Positions 34,674-46,247 of a DNA stretch of 64,000 nt are shown in pieces. How positions within the stretch are numbered: the stretch's first letter is position 1; every line of letters starts with the position of its first letter. Source of the stretch: Coniferiporia sulphurascens (taxonomy: Eukaryota > Basidiomycota > Agaricomycetes > Hymenochaetales > Hymenochaetaceae). The notes under the pieces were generated by a model, which had not been told where the DNA came from, did not search any database, and saw only the letters and a list, made by a program, of their open reading frames with translations. Position numbers and translations under genes: made by a program. The stretch lies in contig NBBA01000019.1 of the NCBI GenBank assembly GCA_002794785.1, positions 496,001-560,000 on the forward strand. Reading direction: 5' to 3'.

Positions 34674-36919
34674 ATGAGCTCAAGAAGTCCCCAAAGAGTT
34701 GTCTCGGTGTTTGCCTCCCGGACGGCTTTCGAGGCACTCGCCGTCGAGTCTGGAGAGGAGTCCGAGGAAGAGCAGTTGGCAGAAGAGGAGCCCGCAGCAG
34801 CGGGGCAGCAGGAGGAGAAGGACCCTGCTCCGGCGGAGAGGTGAGTAAATAGATACATTTCGGTCGTTTTCAGCTTCCCAAGGCCTGACGCAACTGCCAG
34901 CGCGTCCGCAGGTCAACCCCTTAAGATGACGAAGACGGCACAGAAAAAGGCTGCGCGTCTCGCCCGTCAACAATTAAAACAGGAAAAGAAGGACAGACGG
35001 AGTAGGTCCACGGGCAGTGGTACTGAAGAGCAAACTTCGGGCAGGGACACACCGCCGCTCAGCGCCGTCTCGAACTCGGTCGAAATTCCGCTTGAGGTCG
35101 AGAGTGATGCATCTGCCGTTTTGGTTGAGAAACCGGAGGAGCCACAGCCTGAACCTGCTGCGCCGGCTGCTGTCCCAGAATTAGATTCGGTTGTCAACGG
35201 GGGCGTCTCACACGATATTGCACCGGTCCCCACTGTACCAACACCTCCACCAGGGGTGTCCAGTAAACCGTCCGCCTTCCCCACTTCTCCAGTTGACATT
35301 GCAATGCGACAAGCATCGCAAAGTCTAGCTGTTAATCCGTTAAGCAGGAAATCGGATGTTGTTGAGATCCAACGGAGCGGCCCGTCTACCGTACAAGCCG
35401 ATCCAGAGAAGAGTGTCAGAGATGCCGAGAGTGTGAAAAAGCGTCAGAGCTTCTTCGAACGAACGTTATGGACACTGATAATGATAGGCGGTTTTATATG
35501 TAAGTACACCGTCCTATCAATGGGACTTAACGGCAGGCAGCTTAATTGCTTCTTTCATTCTTTTAGTATGCCTGGGCGCTGGACACGCGTATATGATCAT
35601 GCTCGTCATGGTTATCCAAACACTTGTGTATCGGGAAGTGACCGCACTATTTTCTCTTGGGGCCCCCAAGTCAAAGGCCGATGATGAGGCAAACGGCAAG
35701 GACCCGTGGAGCAAAACTTTGAATTGGTACTTCTTTGTCGTAGCCAATTTCTTCTTTTACGGAGAGAGCATCATTTATTACTTCAAGGTATGTCTTCTTA
35801 TTCGTAATACGTGCCGCGTATTGGTGAACGTCGTTCCAAAAGCATGTCGTCTTTTCCGACTGGCATTTCTCTCTTTTCGCGGCAAACCATCGTTTCACTA
35901 GTTTCTCGTTGTACACAATCGGCTTCGTTGGCTTTGTTTACTCGCTTCAACGGCAACACCTCAAGTCGCAGTTCGGATTGTTTTGCTGGGTGCACATGTC
36001 CCTGCTTGTCATTGTTGTGTCAAGGTAATTGCCTCGCTACGGCTATGTCCATGATTGTTACTGACTAGCTATAATTAAGTCATTTCATTATGAACAATAT
36101 CTTGGAAGGTCTTATTTGGTTTTGGGTACCCGCGTCCCTGGTTATCTGCAATGACATCTTCGCATATATTTGGGGTGCGTTTACCCTTCTTCGCCGGCGG
36201 GCAACGGTGTGCTGATTTACCAACATGCAGGTATCACCATGGGACGGACACCACTTTTCAAGCTATCTCCGAAAAAGACCGTCGAAGGCTTCGTCGGCGC
36301 GTTCTTCTCGACGATCCTCTTCGGGCAGGTCTGGGGCACGCTCTTTATGCGCTCAAAGTACATGATCTGCCCCGCGCACGACCTCGGTGTGAACTTCTTC
36401 TCATACAATACGTGCACGCCAAACCCGGTATTCGTCTGGCACGCGTGGGAGCTACCTGTACCATTGCGTGTGCTGTTGTCCGCGCTCCCGATCCCGGGCC
36501 TCGGCGACGTCAGTTCGGTGCCGTATGCACCGTACCAATTCCACCTGCTCGTAATGAGCTGCTTCGCATCGCTCGTCGCCCCGTTCGGCGGCTTCTTCGC
36601 GAGCGGCTTTAAGCGCGCGTTTGATATCAAGGACTTTGGACATAGCATTCCGGGTCACGGGGGGATGACGGACCGGATGGACTGCCAGTAAGTTCTTTCA
36701 TTACGGTGGTTTTGCTTAACAGTAACTAACGGGTCCGCTGGGCGCAGATTCCTCATGGGCGTGTTCATGTATGTGTACTACAGCAGTCTCGTCAAGGAGC
36801 ATCACGTCACGGTTGGGCACGTCCTGCAACTGATCGTATCAGGACTCACGCTCGATGAGCAAATCGAGCTCATGAGTGATTTCAAACGCTACCTGGAAGG
36901 GCGGGGTATCGGATTTTAG
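34674..36919 (+). CDS. CDS1: Phosphatidate cytidylyltransferase (CDP-diacylglycerol synthase)
   Basis: Converts phosphatidate and CTP to CDP-diacylglycerol in the ER, feeding PI, PS and cardiolipin synthesis. Exons 34674-34840, 34901-35499, 35567-35787, 35843-36024, 36080-36174, 36231-36687 and 36748-36919 give 630 residues. The catalytic half starts at '[13 protein letters not shown]' and has about seven helices, '[14 protein letters not shown]', '[13 protein letters not shown]', '[18 protein letters not shown]'-like sequence and the full family signature around '[19 protein letters not shown]' plus 'MTDRMDC'. The first 190 residues are disordered: an acidic stretch, then '[20 protein letters not shown]', then Pro/Val-rich. 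That N-terminus is unusual; the second exon could also start at 34874, and translation could begin later. Confidence 0.9.
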
Positions 36920-37554
36920 TAGGTTCCTCGTCAATTTGACGGAACTGCAAAAGCTGTCTTTTTCTTTAACTGCTTTCAAGTCTGAACGAACGGACAAAAT
37001 TATCCTACATATTCAACTATGGTGTGCGCACGTCAGGGCTTACTACTATTTTATGCATCCTCTCTTTGGTGATGAAATTCATAGCTGCTGCTTTCGGAAT
37101 GACAATTCTGCTCTGGTCTATTTAAGTGGAGTGTTGAGATCCGCGGTTCGTGATAGTTGTGGGAAGTAATTGCGATAGATGAAAAAGTAGCATGTGTCAA
37201 AAGCAGGGGCGAGTGATTTCTGCCAGGAGTCGTCCCACGATTTTGAAATGTGGGCCCCGCTAACCAGTTGAGTTTAAGCAAGGGAGAAGAGTCGACCGGT
37301 CCACGCAGTGCCGGTACATCAGAACGAAGATAAGTCGCTACAAGCGTGGCAAATTGGCTGACTTGTTCAGATGGCACGAGTGTTGAAACGCTGATACAGG
37401 CACGCAAGCGGACGAACAGACTCGTTTATGCAATGAGGGAAAGCGTTTTGATTTTGCATACGCTGCAGTACAGACACGGGCATGATCATATGGAGGGGCT
37501 GCATTGCATAAAGAGAAGGAAAGAAGACGATATAAACACGAGGAAGCACTCAGT
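36920..37554. other. Tail-to-tail intergenic stretch
   Basis: 3' flanks of CDS1 and RPS23. I see no coding or RNA gene with support. Confidence 0.5.
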
Positions 37555-38245
37555 TTACGAACGGGGCTTTTCCTATCAGAGGCAAACGGGATGAGAAGTC
37601 TATACATCAGTGAAGCGATAATAAAAAAATCCGGCGTACCTTTTTCTCCTTCCAGAGCGCAAGGAGACCGACACCAGAGACCTTGACCACCTTGAAACGC
37701 ACACCGGGGATATCACCCTTGGCCTTTCCGCGGCGACCGAAGCCAGAGATGAGGACTTCGTCGTTCTCGTCGACGAAGTTCAAGCAACCATCATTCTATA
37801 ATGCCCGCAAGGATTTACCGTAAATAACTCGGAACGAGCAATTGGACATGAAGGATACGCACAGGCACGAAGGCGGTAACCTTCTTTCCGTTCTTGATGA
37901 GCTGCACACGCACACATTTGCGGATGGCAGAGTTAGGCTGCTTCGCCTCGACACCGACCTTCTCGAGGACGATGCCCTTGGCGTGCGACGAACCACCAGT
38001 CGGCGAGGTCTTGTAGATGTTGCCGAGTGCGCGCTTTTTGTAGGTCTTGTCCGCCTGGAGTCAAGTGTCAGATGAAATGCAATCCCTGAAGTAGCCAGAA
38101 CACGCCGAGTACGTACCCAGCGGTTTTCACGGCGGGTAGTGCGGAGCTTGCGCGCGGCCTGAAGTCCACGGGGTTTGTTGGCTGCACGAAGCCATCAGAG
38201 GGGTTCGTCGACGGCGCGAAAGACAGTGAGCAACTTACAGCCCAT
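37555..38245 (-). CDS. RPS23: 40S ribosomal protein S23 (uS12)
   Basis: Decoding-centre protein of the small subunit. Exons 38245-38239, 38181-38117, 38054-37863, 37795-37640 and 37572-37555 give 145 residues, the same length as yeast S23. It begins '[18 protein letters not shown]' and contains the uS12 signature '[15 protein letters not shown]' with the conserved hydroxylated-proline loop, then '[17 protein letters not shown]', '[13 protein letters not shown]', and ends 'WKEKKEKPRS'. The first coding exon is 7 nt and the last is 18 nt including the stop. Intron-rich short 5' exons are typical of fungal ribosomal protein genes. Confidence 0.97.
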
Positions 38246-39794
38246 TCTTGACGATACTTACGACGACGAGCTGTCCTCTCTCTCGATATCGCAACTGTTC
38301 GGAAAATGCCGACGGGATAACCAACTGTACAGTTTTTAGTCAGTTTTCTCACGAAGTCAACCTCCGACTCTCCCAAACAGGCAACACCCTCCTCCAGCGC
38401 TTGTCCCCGTCGTTTCACGTTATCCTGTACGCATTACTTGTATGGCTTAAATTGGAGTCTGAAATTTTTCATGCATACGTTTTTCCAATCCAGAGGCACG
38501 GTTCTACTCATTGTGCGCCTTCTAACTTCTCAGTGTTTCGATTTACATTTGTCCGTACAAGGCTTCTCTAGTGAAGTCGCATAAATACCGCTGAAAAATG
38601 TTCATATATTCATTAATACACGACGGGGGTATACGAAATGGCCATCGCTCCAGAAACTTTTTGTTCGTTAGAGAATCCGACCAAGTAAGCAACATAATAC
38701 TAGATACTCAAGATCTGGTGCACTGTTCTTCCAGCCTCAAACCCTGGAATACGAGAACGCTAGCCTAAGTAATAAAAAGGATGTAAGTCCATCTTTTCGC
38801 AGACTACCAGTACTGTTCGATACCTGCATGATGACAGTAGCTCTCTGCACTATGGCATCAAGCATTGAAACAGATAGTACTATCAGAATGTAGTTCCGGT
38901 TCCTGGGGCCCAAAGAAACCCGCTCTTAGCATGTATTGGTTTCGGGAAGTGACCTATCATTAGGTACGTGTATAGTGACAAAACACATATACTTGGACCC
39001 AGGTGCATACAAGTATGTTGTGAGCTTGAAGCATGCCATTAGAAGTAAAACTCAATAGATGGATGAAAGAATCTATGCGCGCTCAGTACGTTGACAAAGT
39101 ACTCGATTCGATGAGTATCTACCTATGCGCGCTAGTACATTAGTTAGCATGTAAACTACTCATCGCGATTCCAATACAATACTCACCTCAGTACGTTGAC
39201 AAAGTACTGAGGTGCCTCGAACGCTACGCTATCGACTATATGCAAGAGAAACTGTACAGTTATCATGTAATTATATAATCGGCGCGAAAAGGAGCTGATG
39301 GAAACATATACTAAAAAGGAATAATGATCACCTCATATTCCAACAATGGAATTAACAGAGCAAGTAAGAGAGTATCCATAAGGCCCAGGACCGTCCGAAC
39401 CTCAAGTATTAATATTGCAAGGCAGATGATGATGCTCACTCCTTCCCCAACATCATTGTTGAAAATGAAATGTCCTCCCAGTTATGCGCTAGCTGGTTTT
39501 CGGCTTCTCTTCTCCCTCGTGGCTTGTCTTTCGTCTGGGTATATGCGTGCTTGGGATGTTGAATATTCGACTTGCTTTTGGTCGCAATTCTTTGCCTGTG
39601 CACCTAAGCTTTCCCGGATTGTTTCAATTGGGATTTGGTACGACCAAATAGGGTAGCTTAAGAAAAAATATCAAAGCGTGCCATGGTACCCCCACGATGA
39701 CACTGCAACCTGCCAGCCACAATTCTCAAATCAAGGGTTTTCCATTTCGTATACATACTAATACATTGAGAAGTAACAACCCAGCCTTGATGCT
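38246..39794. other. RPS23 upstream region and intergenic stretch carrying repeat copy A
   Basis: The part near 38246 should hold the RPS23 promoter. 39067-39345 is the dispersed repeat described separately. The rest has no supported gene. Confidence 0.5.
39067..39345. repeat. Dispersed 0.28-kb repeat, copy A (with internal hairpin)
   Basis: Nearly identical to 60878-61164. Shared sequence runs from 'aagaatctatgcg' to 'tattccaaca', with only a few substitutions and short indels. Inside is a perfect 11-bp inverted repeat, 39184-39194 and 39204-39214, around the loop 'gttgacaaa'; the loop with its flanks recurs once nearby (39083-39103). No coding capacity. Probably a non-autonomous mobile element. 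Confidence 0.85.
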
Positions 39795-40831
39795 TCACCC
39801 GTACAATGTTTGGTCATGCGGAGTGCCGAACAAACCGACCTTCCAACTACCAGGCTGTCTCCACCGTTCAACTTGCAGGTGCAGCACGTTTGCAACGACC
39901 CCTGCGAGGAACTCCGCGTCTGCACGGTTGTCGCCTTCCAGTACGAATTGAAGAATTGCAGCGGTCGGCACTGTCCATGACGAGTTTGGAGAAGAAGACA
40001 GAGAAGGTGGGAGCGAGAGGAGACGTCGTGTGAGCCCGCCTCCGGGTACGAAGGGGACTGTGCTGGAGCCGGGAGATGGGGTGGGAGGTGGAATAAGAGG
40101 AGCTCTGCCGCTTATTAAAGGTGCCCGGGAGGGAGCGAACGTGTATTTCGGAAGTTTTGATATCTGCGATATTGGCGAGGCTTCGAGAGAAGGTGAGTAA
40201 GGCGGAACAAGTGAGTATATTGGCGACCTGGGATGGCTGATTAACAGTGTATGCGGAACGAGTGAAGAATATTACGCACTGCATTTGGGCGTCGCTCCTA
40301 TTTGATAGGTCTACTCCGGTAAGGAAGAGAAGCGCGCCTAGCTTATTTTCATGTACGAATGTTAGAAGGCGTGTAGAAAAGACATCCTTGTGGGACTGTC
40401 CCGAGTACCAATAAGCACTAGAGGGGGATCCGGCGCGGAATACACTGACCTTCAGCACCGGAGAGCGCTGTTGTATCACCACAATGTCGATTCCCTCCTT
40501 TCCGTACACTAGGTTATCATCAGCATCATTTAATGCCGAAGTTATTAGAATACATACGTTCCAACGGGGTCGATATGCCCGCTCCTACCTCCCGCGCGCC
40601 GACTACGGGAACGAGGTCCCGCGCATCGAATACACCAATCTGTGATAGATCAAGTGTCGCGATGAGCAGGTCAGCAGCGAGCTGCGAGACGTTCCCGACG
40701 GAGACAATGGGCTAAACAACAGTCGCTCGTCAGCACACAATATGCTGTCTGTAGTGAAGCATCGTACGTACGACGACCAAGGTCTTCGACTTGAGAGACA
40801 CAGCAAGGTCGTACGGATAGTAAAAAGACAT
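39795..40831 (-). CDS. PSMG2: Proteasome assembly chaperone 2 (PAC2/PSMG2, yeast ADD66 homolog)
   Basis: Partner of PAC1 in assembling the 20S proteasome alpha ring. Exons 40831-40772, 40711-40558, 40508-40450, 40386-40280 and 40227-39795 give 270 residues. The core has 'MSFYYPYDLAVSLKSKTLVV', 'PIVSVGNVSQLAADLLIATL', 'GVFDARDLVPVVGARE', 'YGKEGIDIVVIQQRSPVLK' and 'LLFLTGVDLSNRSDAQMQ', matching the PAC2 fold. A proline-rich segment follows, then the C-terminal 'PFVPGGGLTRRLLS' helix region and 'LQFVLEGDNRADAEFLAGVV'. Fragments of the last exon are open in two frames; the frame chosen is the only one that spliced 'QSPIYSLVPPYSPS' to the rest. Divergent from CUS2 by 142 bp. Confidence 0.88.
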
Positions 40832-40973
40832 ATTAACACTTATAATATGTGGACTCTTGTGGACTCAGTGCAGGTCGCGTCGTCGCGGTAAGAAGTAAGG
40901 AGACGCGTCACTCTCAGGCTGTGGCTGATCGACGCGTCGCCGCTACTGTGACTCCGGCAACGACGACGAAGCC
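40832..40973. promoter_or_regulatory. Compact shared promoter of PSMG2 and CUS2-like gene
   Basis: Only 142 bp between divergent start codons, so at least part of the promoter must serve both genes. Confidence 0.5.
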
Positions 40974-42532
40974 ATGTCTGCCTCGATGTCTGCACCGACT
41001 CCAGGCGGGAGTCCGCCCTCTCTCACCGTCTCCGTGGGCGCATCGCTAGACGACCAGACAGCGGCGTTCGCTGCCGACCCGCGCATCCATTTTTCCACAG
41101 TAACGAACCGCTGGGCGTTCGAGGACGATGATGGCAACGGGTGGGAGTACGACATTTCGAAGGCAGTATGGGTGCAGATCGTACGTAAAATTTAACGCGC
41201 AATGTGAAGACGTCTGAATGTCTGATTCCCTCTTTGCGGTATAGGTGGATGAGGTGTTGTTGCGAGAACAGCAAGCGGCGTACTCGATCGCAGGTGTTGA
41301 TGAGGAGGCAAGTTCTTTTGTCGCTTACTCTCTATTACACAATCACTTATACAAAATTTATAACTGCTAGGCTCCTGCAGCTCCAGTGCTCAAGAGACAA
41401 AATAAAAAGCGCAAGGAGCCCGAAGACTACACATCCGCAACTGCGCCGCAGCCGGGTCCGTCCATCAAGCGCGGAAAGGGCACAAAGGAAGCCTCCGCCT
41501 CCTCATCTACAGCGGCGCCTCGCAGGTCAAAAAACACTGCGGTGTACGTCACGCGTCTCCCCCTGGACACCTCTTCGGAGGAGCTTGCGGCGCGCTTCAG
41601 CAGGTGCGGCGTCCTCGAGGAGGACGACGATGGCGACCCGAAGGTGAAACTGTACGCGCGCGACGACGGCTCGTTCAGCGGCGAGGCGCTCGTGGTGTAC
41701 TTCAAGGAGGAGAGTGTTCCGCTTGCGGTTGCCATGCTTGATGAGGCGGAACTGCGACTCGGTGATCCGTCAACGACGATGAGCGTGTCGCAGGCCGAGT
41801 TTGCACACAAAAATGACGGACCTGGCCCAGCCACCACTGCGAGTGCCACTCGAGAGCACAAGCCGCGGAAAACGGTCGACAAGAAGAGGGTCACGAAACG
41901 GTTGGGACGAATGCAGAAGTATGTGGCAAATCCATCTCCGCTCTGTATGTTTGTCTGACCGTTTAGCAGGAAGCTGGAGGATTGGGATTCAGGCGACGAG
42001 TTCGGACCATCTGCAGGTCCGCAGGAGAAAAGCACGGCTGTGAACAAGAATAATCGCGTCGTCGTCCTGAAGCATATGTTCACTCTAAAACAGCTCAAGG
42101 AAGATGCGACGCTTCTCCTAGATCTCAAGGAAGATGTACGAGAAGAATGCTCGACTTTAGGCGAAGTGACAAACGTTGTACTTTACGATGTGCGTTTTAG
42201 TAATTCTGTCCTTTCGAACCTTCCTGATGATTGTTTGCTGCGCAGGAGGAGCCGGAAGGTGTTATGACAGTTAAATTTCGCGACCCCATCAGTGCCCAAG
42301 CATGCATTCTGGTGAGTCTACTATCTTAAGCGTAATACAGCTCTCACCCGTTCGCTGTCAGAAAATGCAAGGCCGGTTCTTCGACGGTCGAAGAGTAGAA
42401 GCGGCCCTTTACAATGGCAAAAACCGCTTCAAACGCAGTGGCACACACGATGACGTCGAAGGCGAGGGGGACGCGGCGGAAAAGAGGCGGCTAGACGAAT
42501 TTGCGAACTGGTTAATGACGGAAGGCGATTGA
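40974..42532 (+). CDS. U2 snRNP-associated splicing factor, CUS2/HTATSF1-like
   Basis: RNA-recognition-motif protein that in yeast helps U2 snRNA folding and prespliceosome assembly. Exons 40974-41180, 41245-41307, 41371-41918, 41970-42189, 42246-42311 and 42362-42532 give 424 residues. The N-terminus has the GYF-like 'FSTVTNRWAFEDDDGNGWEY' block seen in HTATSF1. The first RRM runs from 'NTAVYVTRLPLDTSSEELA' to 'LRLGDPSTTMSVSQAEF'. The UHM-type second RRM spans 'NRVVVLKHMFTLKQLKED' to 'GRFFDGRRVEAALYNGK' and includes 'CSTLGEVTNVVLYDEEPEG'. The intron 41308-41370 has a GC donor with consensus 'gcaagt'. A 233-codon minus-strand frame overlaps and is a shadow. Confidence 0.9.
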
Positions 42533-42689
42533 TGAAATTCAGTGGTATTAGCCAATCATCGAAAGCGACATTACTAATTGAAGGGTTCATGCTATTTCTA
42601 CAATGTTGCGCGGGGATATTCCTGTATTTATAGGGTACCTAGTCTGTTTAGGCATAGGGGAGAGATGAACAGACAGTGCAAGGCTGCTG

Positions 42690-45600
42690 CTACCAACAAG
42701 AAAGCAGAGCCTTTGTGTTGATTGTTTCGATGCGCTATTATAATTATAGAGTTAGTAAAGAATTCCCCGGGAAAGGAAGAAATCGACAGGGAAGAAATTG
42801 ACAGCTACGAACCTCACTGATCATTATCCGCTTCTTTACCGCTGCCGCTTCTTCTTCCCTTATCCAGTCAAGATTTGGCCGCGTCGAACCACTTGCGTTT
42901 GCTGGATTGTGGCTGCCGAACCTCATGTGTAACGGCGTTCCGCCCGGTTCCAGTGCAGATGTTGACCGCGACATCGCAACCAGGTCCTCCTCCGTCATCG
43001 AGCTCGCCAAAGAATCGGCTCCACCTCCCGGACGTGACTGAACCCCTACATCGCCCACCGGCGAAAGCGGCGGGGAAGGCGGAAGCGCGCCACTAGAACG
43101 GTGCACCGGAGTCACCGAGCCCTCACGAGCTTCCCCGTCTTCACCCTCGTGCTCGGCCTCCCGAATGGTCGAGGGACGCAGCGGCGGTGACGCTGCAACG
43201 ACAACACCGACGTCGACCTCTTCCTCTTCGATAACGCTCTCATCCATCCCGAGCCGGCGTAACCCAGCCTCGACAGCGTCGACACGCTCCATGTGCTCGA
43301 GCACGGTGACCCCGCTCGTACCAGGATGTACACGTGGAAGTTTACTCACAAATGGCACAGGACGTGCGTCTGTTTGCGTCCGGCGTGCGGGTGGCGGGAA
43401 GCCACGTTCATCAAGTGCGCCGGAGCTGCGTGATCGTCGGTGTGGGGGCGACCGGATAGTAACCGGTAGTGTCTTGACAGAGGGTTTCGGTGAAGCCGAG
43501 GCCAATAATGGTCCGTTGAAGATCTCCAGAATCGTGTCGTCTGCAACTTCAACGTCATCGTCCCAGACGAGAGTTTTCTGACGCCTGGTTAATTCAAGAG
43601 GTCCTTCGTCGTGATGCTTTAGACTTTGGATAACGTTGTAGGCTTGCCCCTTAATAACAGCAAGTTGCCTCTACAAACCGATATAGAATAATTAGTGGAC
43701 GATACCAAAGGCATTTAAAAGGCTGAATTTACTCACTCGGAACATCTTTCGATTGAAATCTGGATCAATGGCGAATAATTTCCTAAGCTGATAAGTTGTT
43801 TCCTCCCACCACGCTTTCGATGTCAAAAGTGGCAGGAAGTGATCTCGCGTCTTCTGACTGAAGGGCTGGCCGATCAGGCTGACCGGAAGGTAGAGCCACC
43901 CATATGTATACGAGCGCCAACCCTTCGGATGTTCGTGAGGGAAAGCAAGAGAGTTGTCAATTGCAGCGATGTGAATATGTGGATAGCGAGTGTAAGGTGC
44001 CTGTGACTGATATATACCAGGAAGTCGGCCTGGCTGAGGTGGGGAAGAAAATACGGGTTGGGAAGATGTGGAAGCCACAGACGAAGTCGGAGGTGTTACC
44101 ACGCCCGTCTTGCGCACTTCGTCCATCATGGGCATTTGAAGAAGATGGGAGCGTGTGGGGGCGACGTCGACAAGAGATTTCTCGTGCTCGCCTTCGCAGT
44201 ATTTTATCATATAATTGTCCGCCCCGCGGTCAGTATTATGCATAATGAAGTCTCAAGGAAATGATATCAGACGAATAACGGATCGCGTAACAGTATGACA
44301 CAAACCTAAAATTACAAGTCTGAATACGTCCGGTCGTTAGCCGAGAATGTATGGGTCTAGTATATCAGGCTTACTTTTCCAGCTCTTCTCTAAAGCTCTG
44401 TTGTAAGATAGCCGACCAATAAAATGGACGGCCTGATCCATCATCTTCGCTGGCGTCATACAATGCGCGCTCTTCGTCGGGATCGTATATGTCGTTAACA
44501 TCCTCGTTGTCTTCGTCACCGGTCTTGCCGCAGACCACTTTCAAGGCTGTGAGCATTCGCTTACTGACCCTGCCCGTCCGGTGGGTAGAGTCATCGAAAG
44601 TATCCCGTATTGACCTCCCGGGCCAGGGATGTTTACGAAGGAAGTCAGAAGCGTCTGAGAACACGCATTGATAAGAATCTCCGAGAAGGGACGAAAGGCG
44701 GTAAAGTATTCACCTTGGTAGCCGTGCATAAAGCATTGCATACTCCCGATCTTCTCAGGCAGCGGTTTGCCTTTCTTAGCAGTATTCCTGTCCAACCAGT
44801 CATAAAAAAAGGCCTAGCATAACTTTTAATATACGCTTCCTCTAAGGCTGTGTCAAATGCGTACGGAACTGGAGAAAGACACTAGCTGTGTCTTCGGGAC
44901 AATATTCAGGCTTAGACGGTCGTCTAAAAGCGACGCCGCAGCTTCGGATATATAACTGGAAGGCGCTCAGCAGATTTTCACGTGATATTCTCAAAAACGT
45001 GCCTTAAATTCGGTATTAGGCATGCACGTCCAAAAGGAATTAACCATCGGAATTGACGATGCAGCCACTTTGTTGTCTGTACAAATTAGAATTTAGCTCA
45101 CATTTTTGCATGCATTAAACAAAGGAAGATGCATACCTTAGGATTGAGACGCCCATATGGTTCTTCATCCTTCGGCTTGAATACACTATTTGCAAATACT
45201 TAGTAAAGAGCGAAGGAGACGGAACTATAGACTCAACGCGACTGTTTGTACTCTCCCGTCTACTTTGGCACGAGCGAAGTAAGAACCAGAAGAGCCTTTA
45301 GTAATCATTTTAGGGTGTATGCCTTCTGAAATCGCTCTCCGGACCGACAATGCCAGACTGAGGTAAATGAATGTAATCGTCAATTTCTCTACCCGTTTCA
45401 TTGCCAGTGAAGTATTCTTACTCGTCATAGTCTGCCTGTGTCATAGGAGGTCCGTGGTCCAGAGTTTTAATCTGCTCGCCACACATTCAAGTTTGTGAAA
45501 TAATCTCGCTATTAAGAGTAAATGACGTACAGGACCAGAGGGCACAACTTGCGCAGGTACAGGTGGATCAAATACACTCTTTAGTATTTCCTTCCGCGAG

Positions 45601-45902
45601 TCGTCTGATTCGACCTTCTTCCTGCCCTTCACTTTCTGTGCGATGTTCTCTGTCCACCTTCGCCGATGGAACGCCGAAAGTTAGCTCCCCCTAACTCGGA
45701 GAAGAAAATTGGGTTTCATGTACCTCTTGAATGCAGCGTCTAGTTTGCTTAGGTCGATTGGACCTGGACGCGAACCTCGCCGCAGGCTCCCCATCCCGCG
45801 GGAAGTAGCCGCCGCTGACGCCCCCAAGCTGCTGGCACCGACTTCATCAAAGTCATCGTCGACGGACTGAGAAAGGGGCTGGTAGTCTGAGCGACTCGGC
45901 AT
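42690..45902 (-). CDS. LSB6: Type II phosphatidylinositol 4-kinase
   Basis: Makes PI4P at endosomal, vacuolar and plasma membranes. Thirteen exons: 45902-45724, 45657-45531, 45471-45422, 45357-45238, 45185-45137, 45076-45003, 44955-44865, 44813-44714, 44654-44375, 44319-44306, 44251-43737, 43670-42813, 42734-42690; 833 residues. Kinase motifs: 'GIHPKMITKGSSGSYFARA' (P-loop), 'AVFKPKDEEPYG' with the ATP-binding Lys, 'ACLIPNLSYISEAAASLLDD', 'LDFIMHNTDRG' (catalytic Asp) and 'HIAAIDNSLAFP' (metal-binding Asp). A long Ser/Pro-rich insert of about 250 residues lies near the C-terminus. One exon is 14 nt; one intron (44956-45002) is GC-AG. The last intron was accepted because it has a perfect 'tactaac' branch site and gives the tail 'RIETINTKALLSCW'. 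Confidence 0.9.
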
Positions 45903-46247
45903 CGTATTCCGTGTTCCGTTCTGGACACGTCCTGAACGCGTTGGGTCGCAGGAAAGCAGGAGCTGCGACAAGCACCTGTGGTGAGTGCATCCGAGTCGAG
46001 GCTGTTGGCGGGCGCACGTTGCACCACGTAATAGGCTGATTACGTGTACTCGTGCGAAAATCCTGCGCCGATCCGTGGTGGCGTCAACTGCACTGGGTCG
46101 CCACTGCTGGCGGACACGGACGCCTCCTCTTCCAGAGACCACGATATTGGGCCGCCTCGCTGCCTGTCCTCTCCCTCTTTCTTTCTTTAATTGCTCTCAC
46201 CCCCAGACGAATACACACACCCTCCCTCCCATATACCTCTCTCTGCA
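45903..46247. promoter_or_regulatory. Shared upstream region of LSB6 and the 46248 gene
   Basis: 345 bp between divergent starts; the right part is pyrimidine-rich ('ctctccctctttctttctt'). Confidence 0.4.

Noticed and set aside
37640..38238. snoRNA in RPS23 introns
   Set aside because: Introns are only about 55-70 nt and lack paired C/D or H/ACA boxes.
41427..42128. 233-codon minus-strand frame
   Set aside because: Complement of the CUS2-like exons; composition is a shadow of codon bias and it lacks a motif.
42744..42812. LSB6 ending by read-through after 'MISE'
   Set aside because: A GT donor, a perfect 'tactaac' branch site and an AG acceptor define an intron here, and the next exon gives a better family-like tail.
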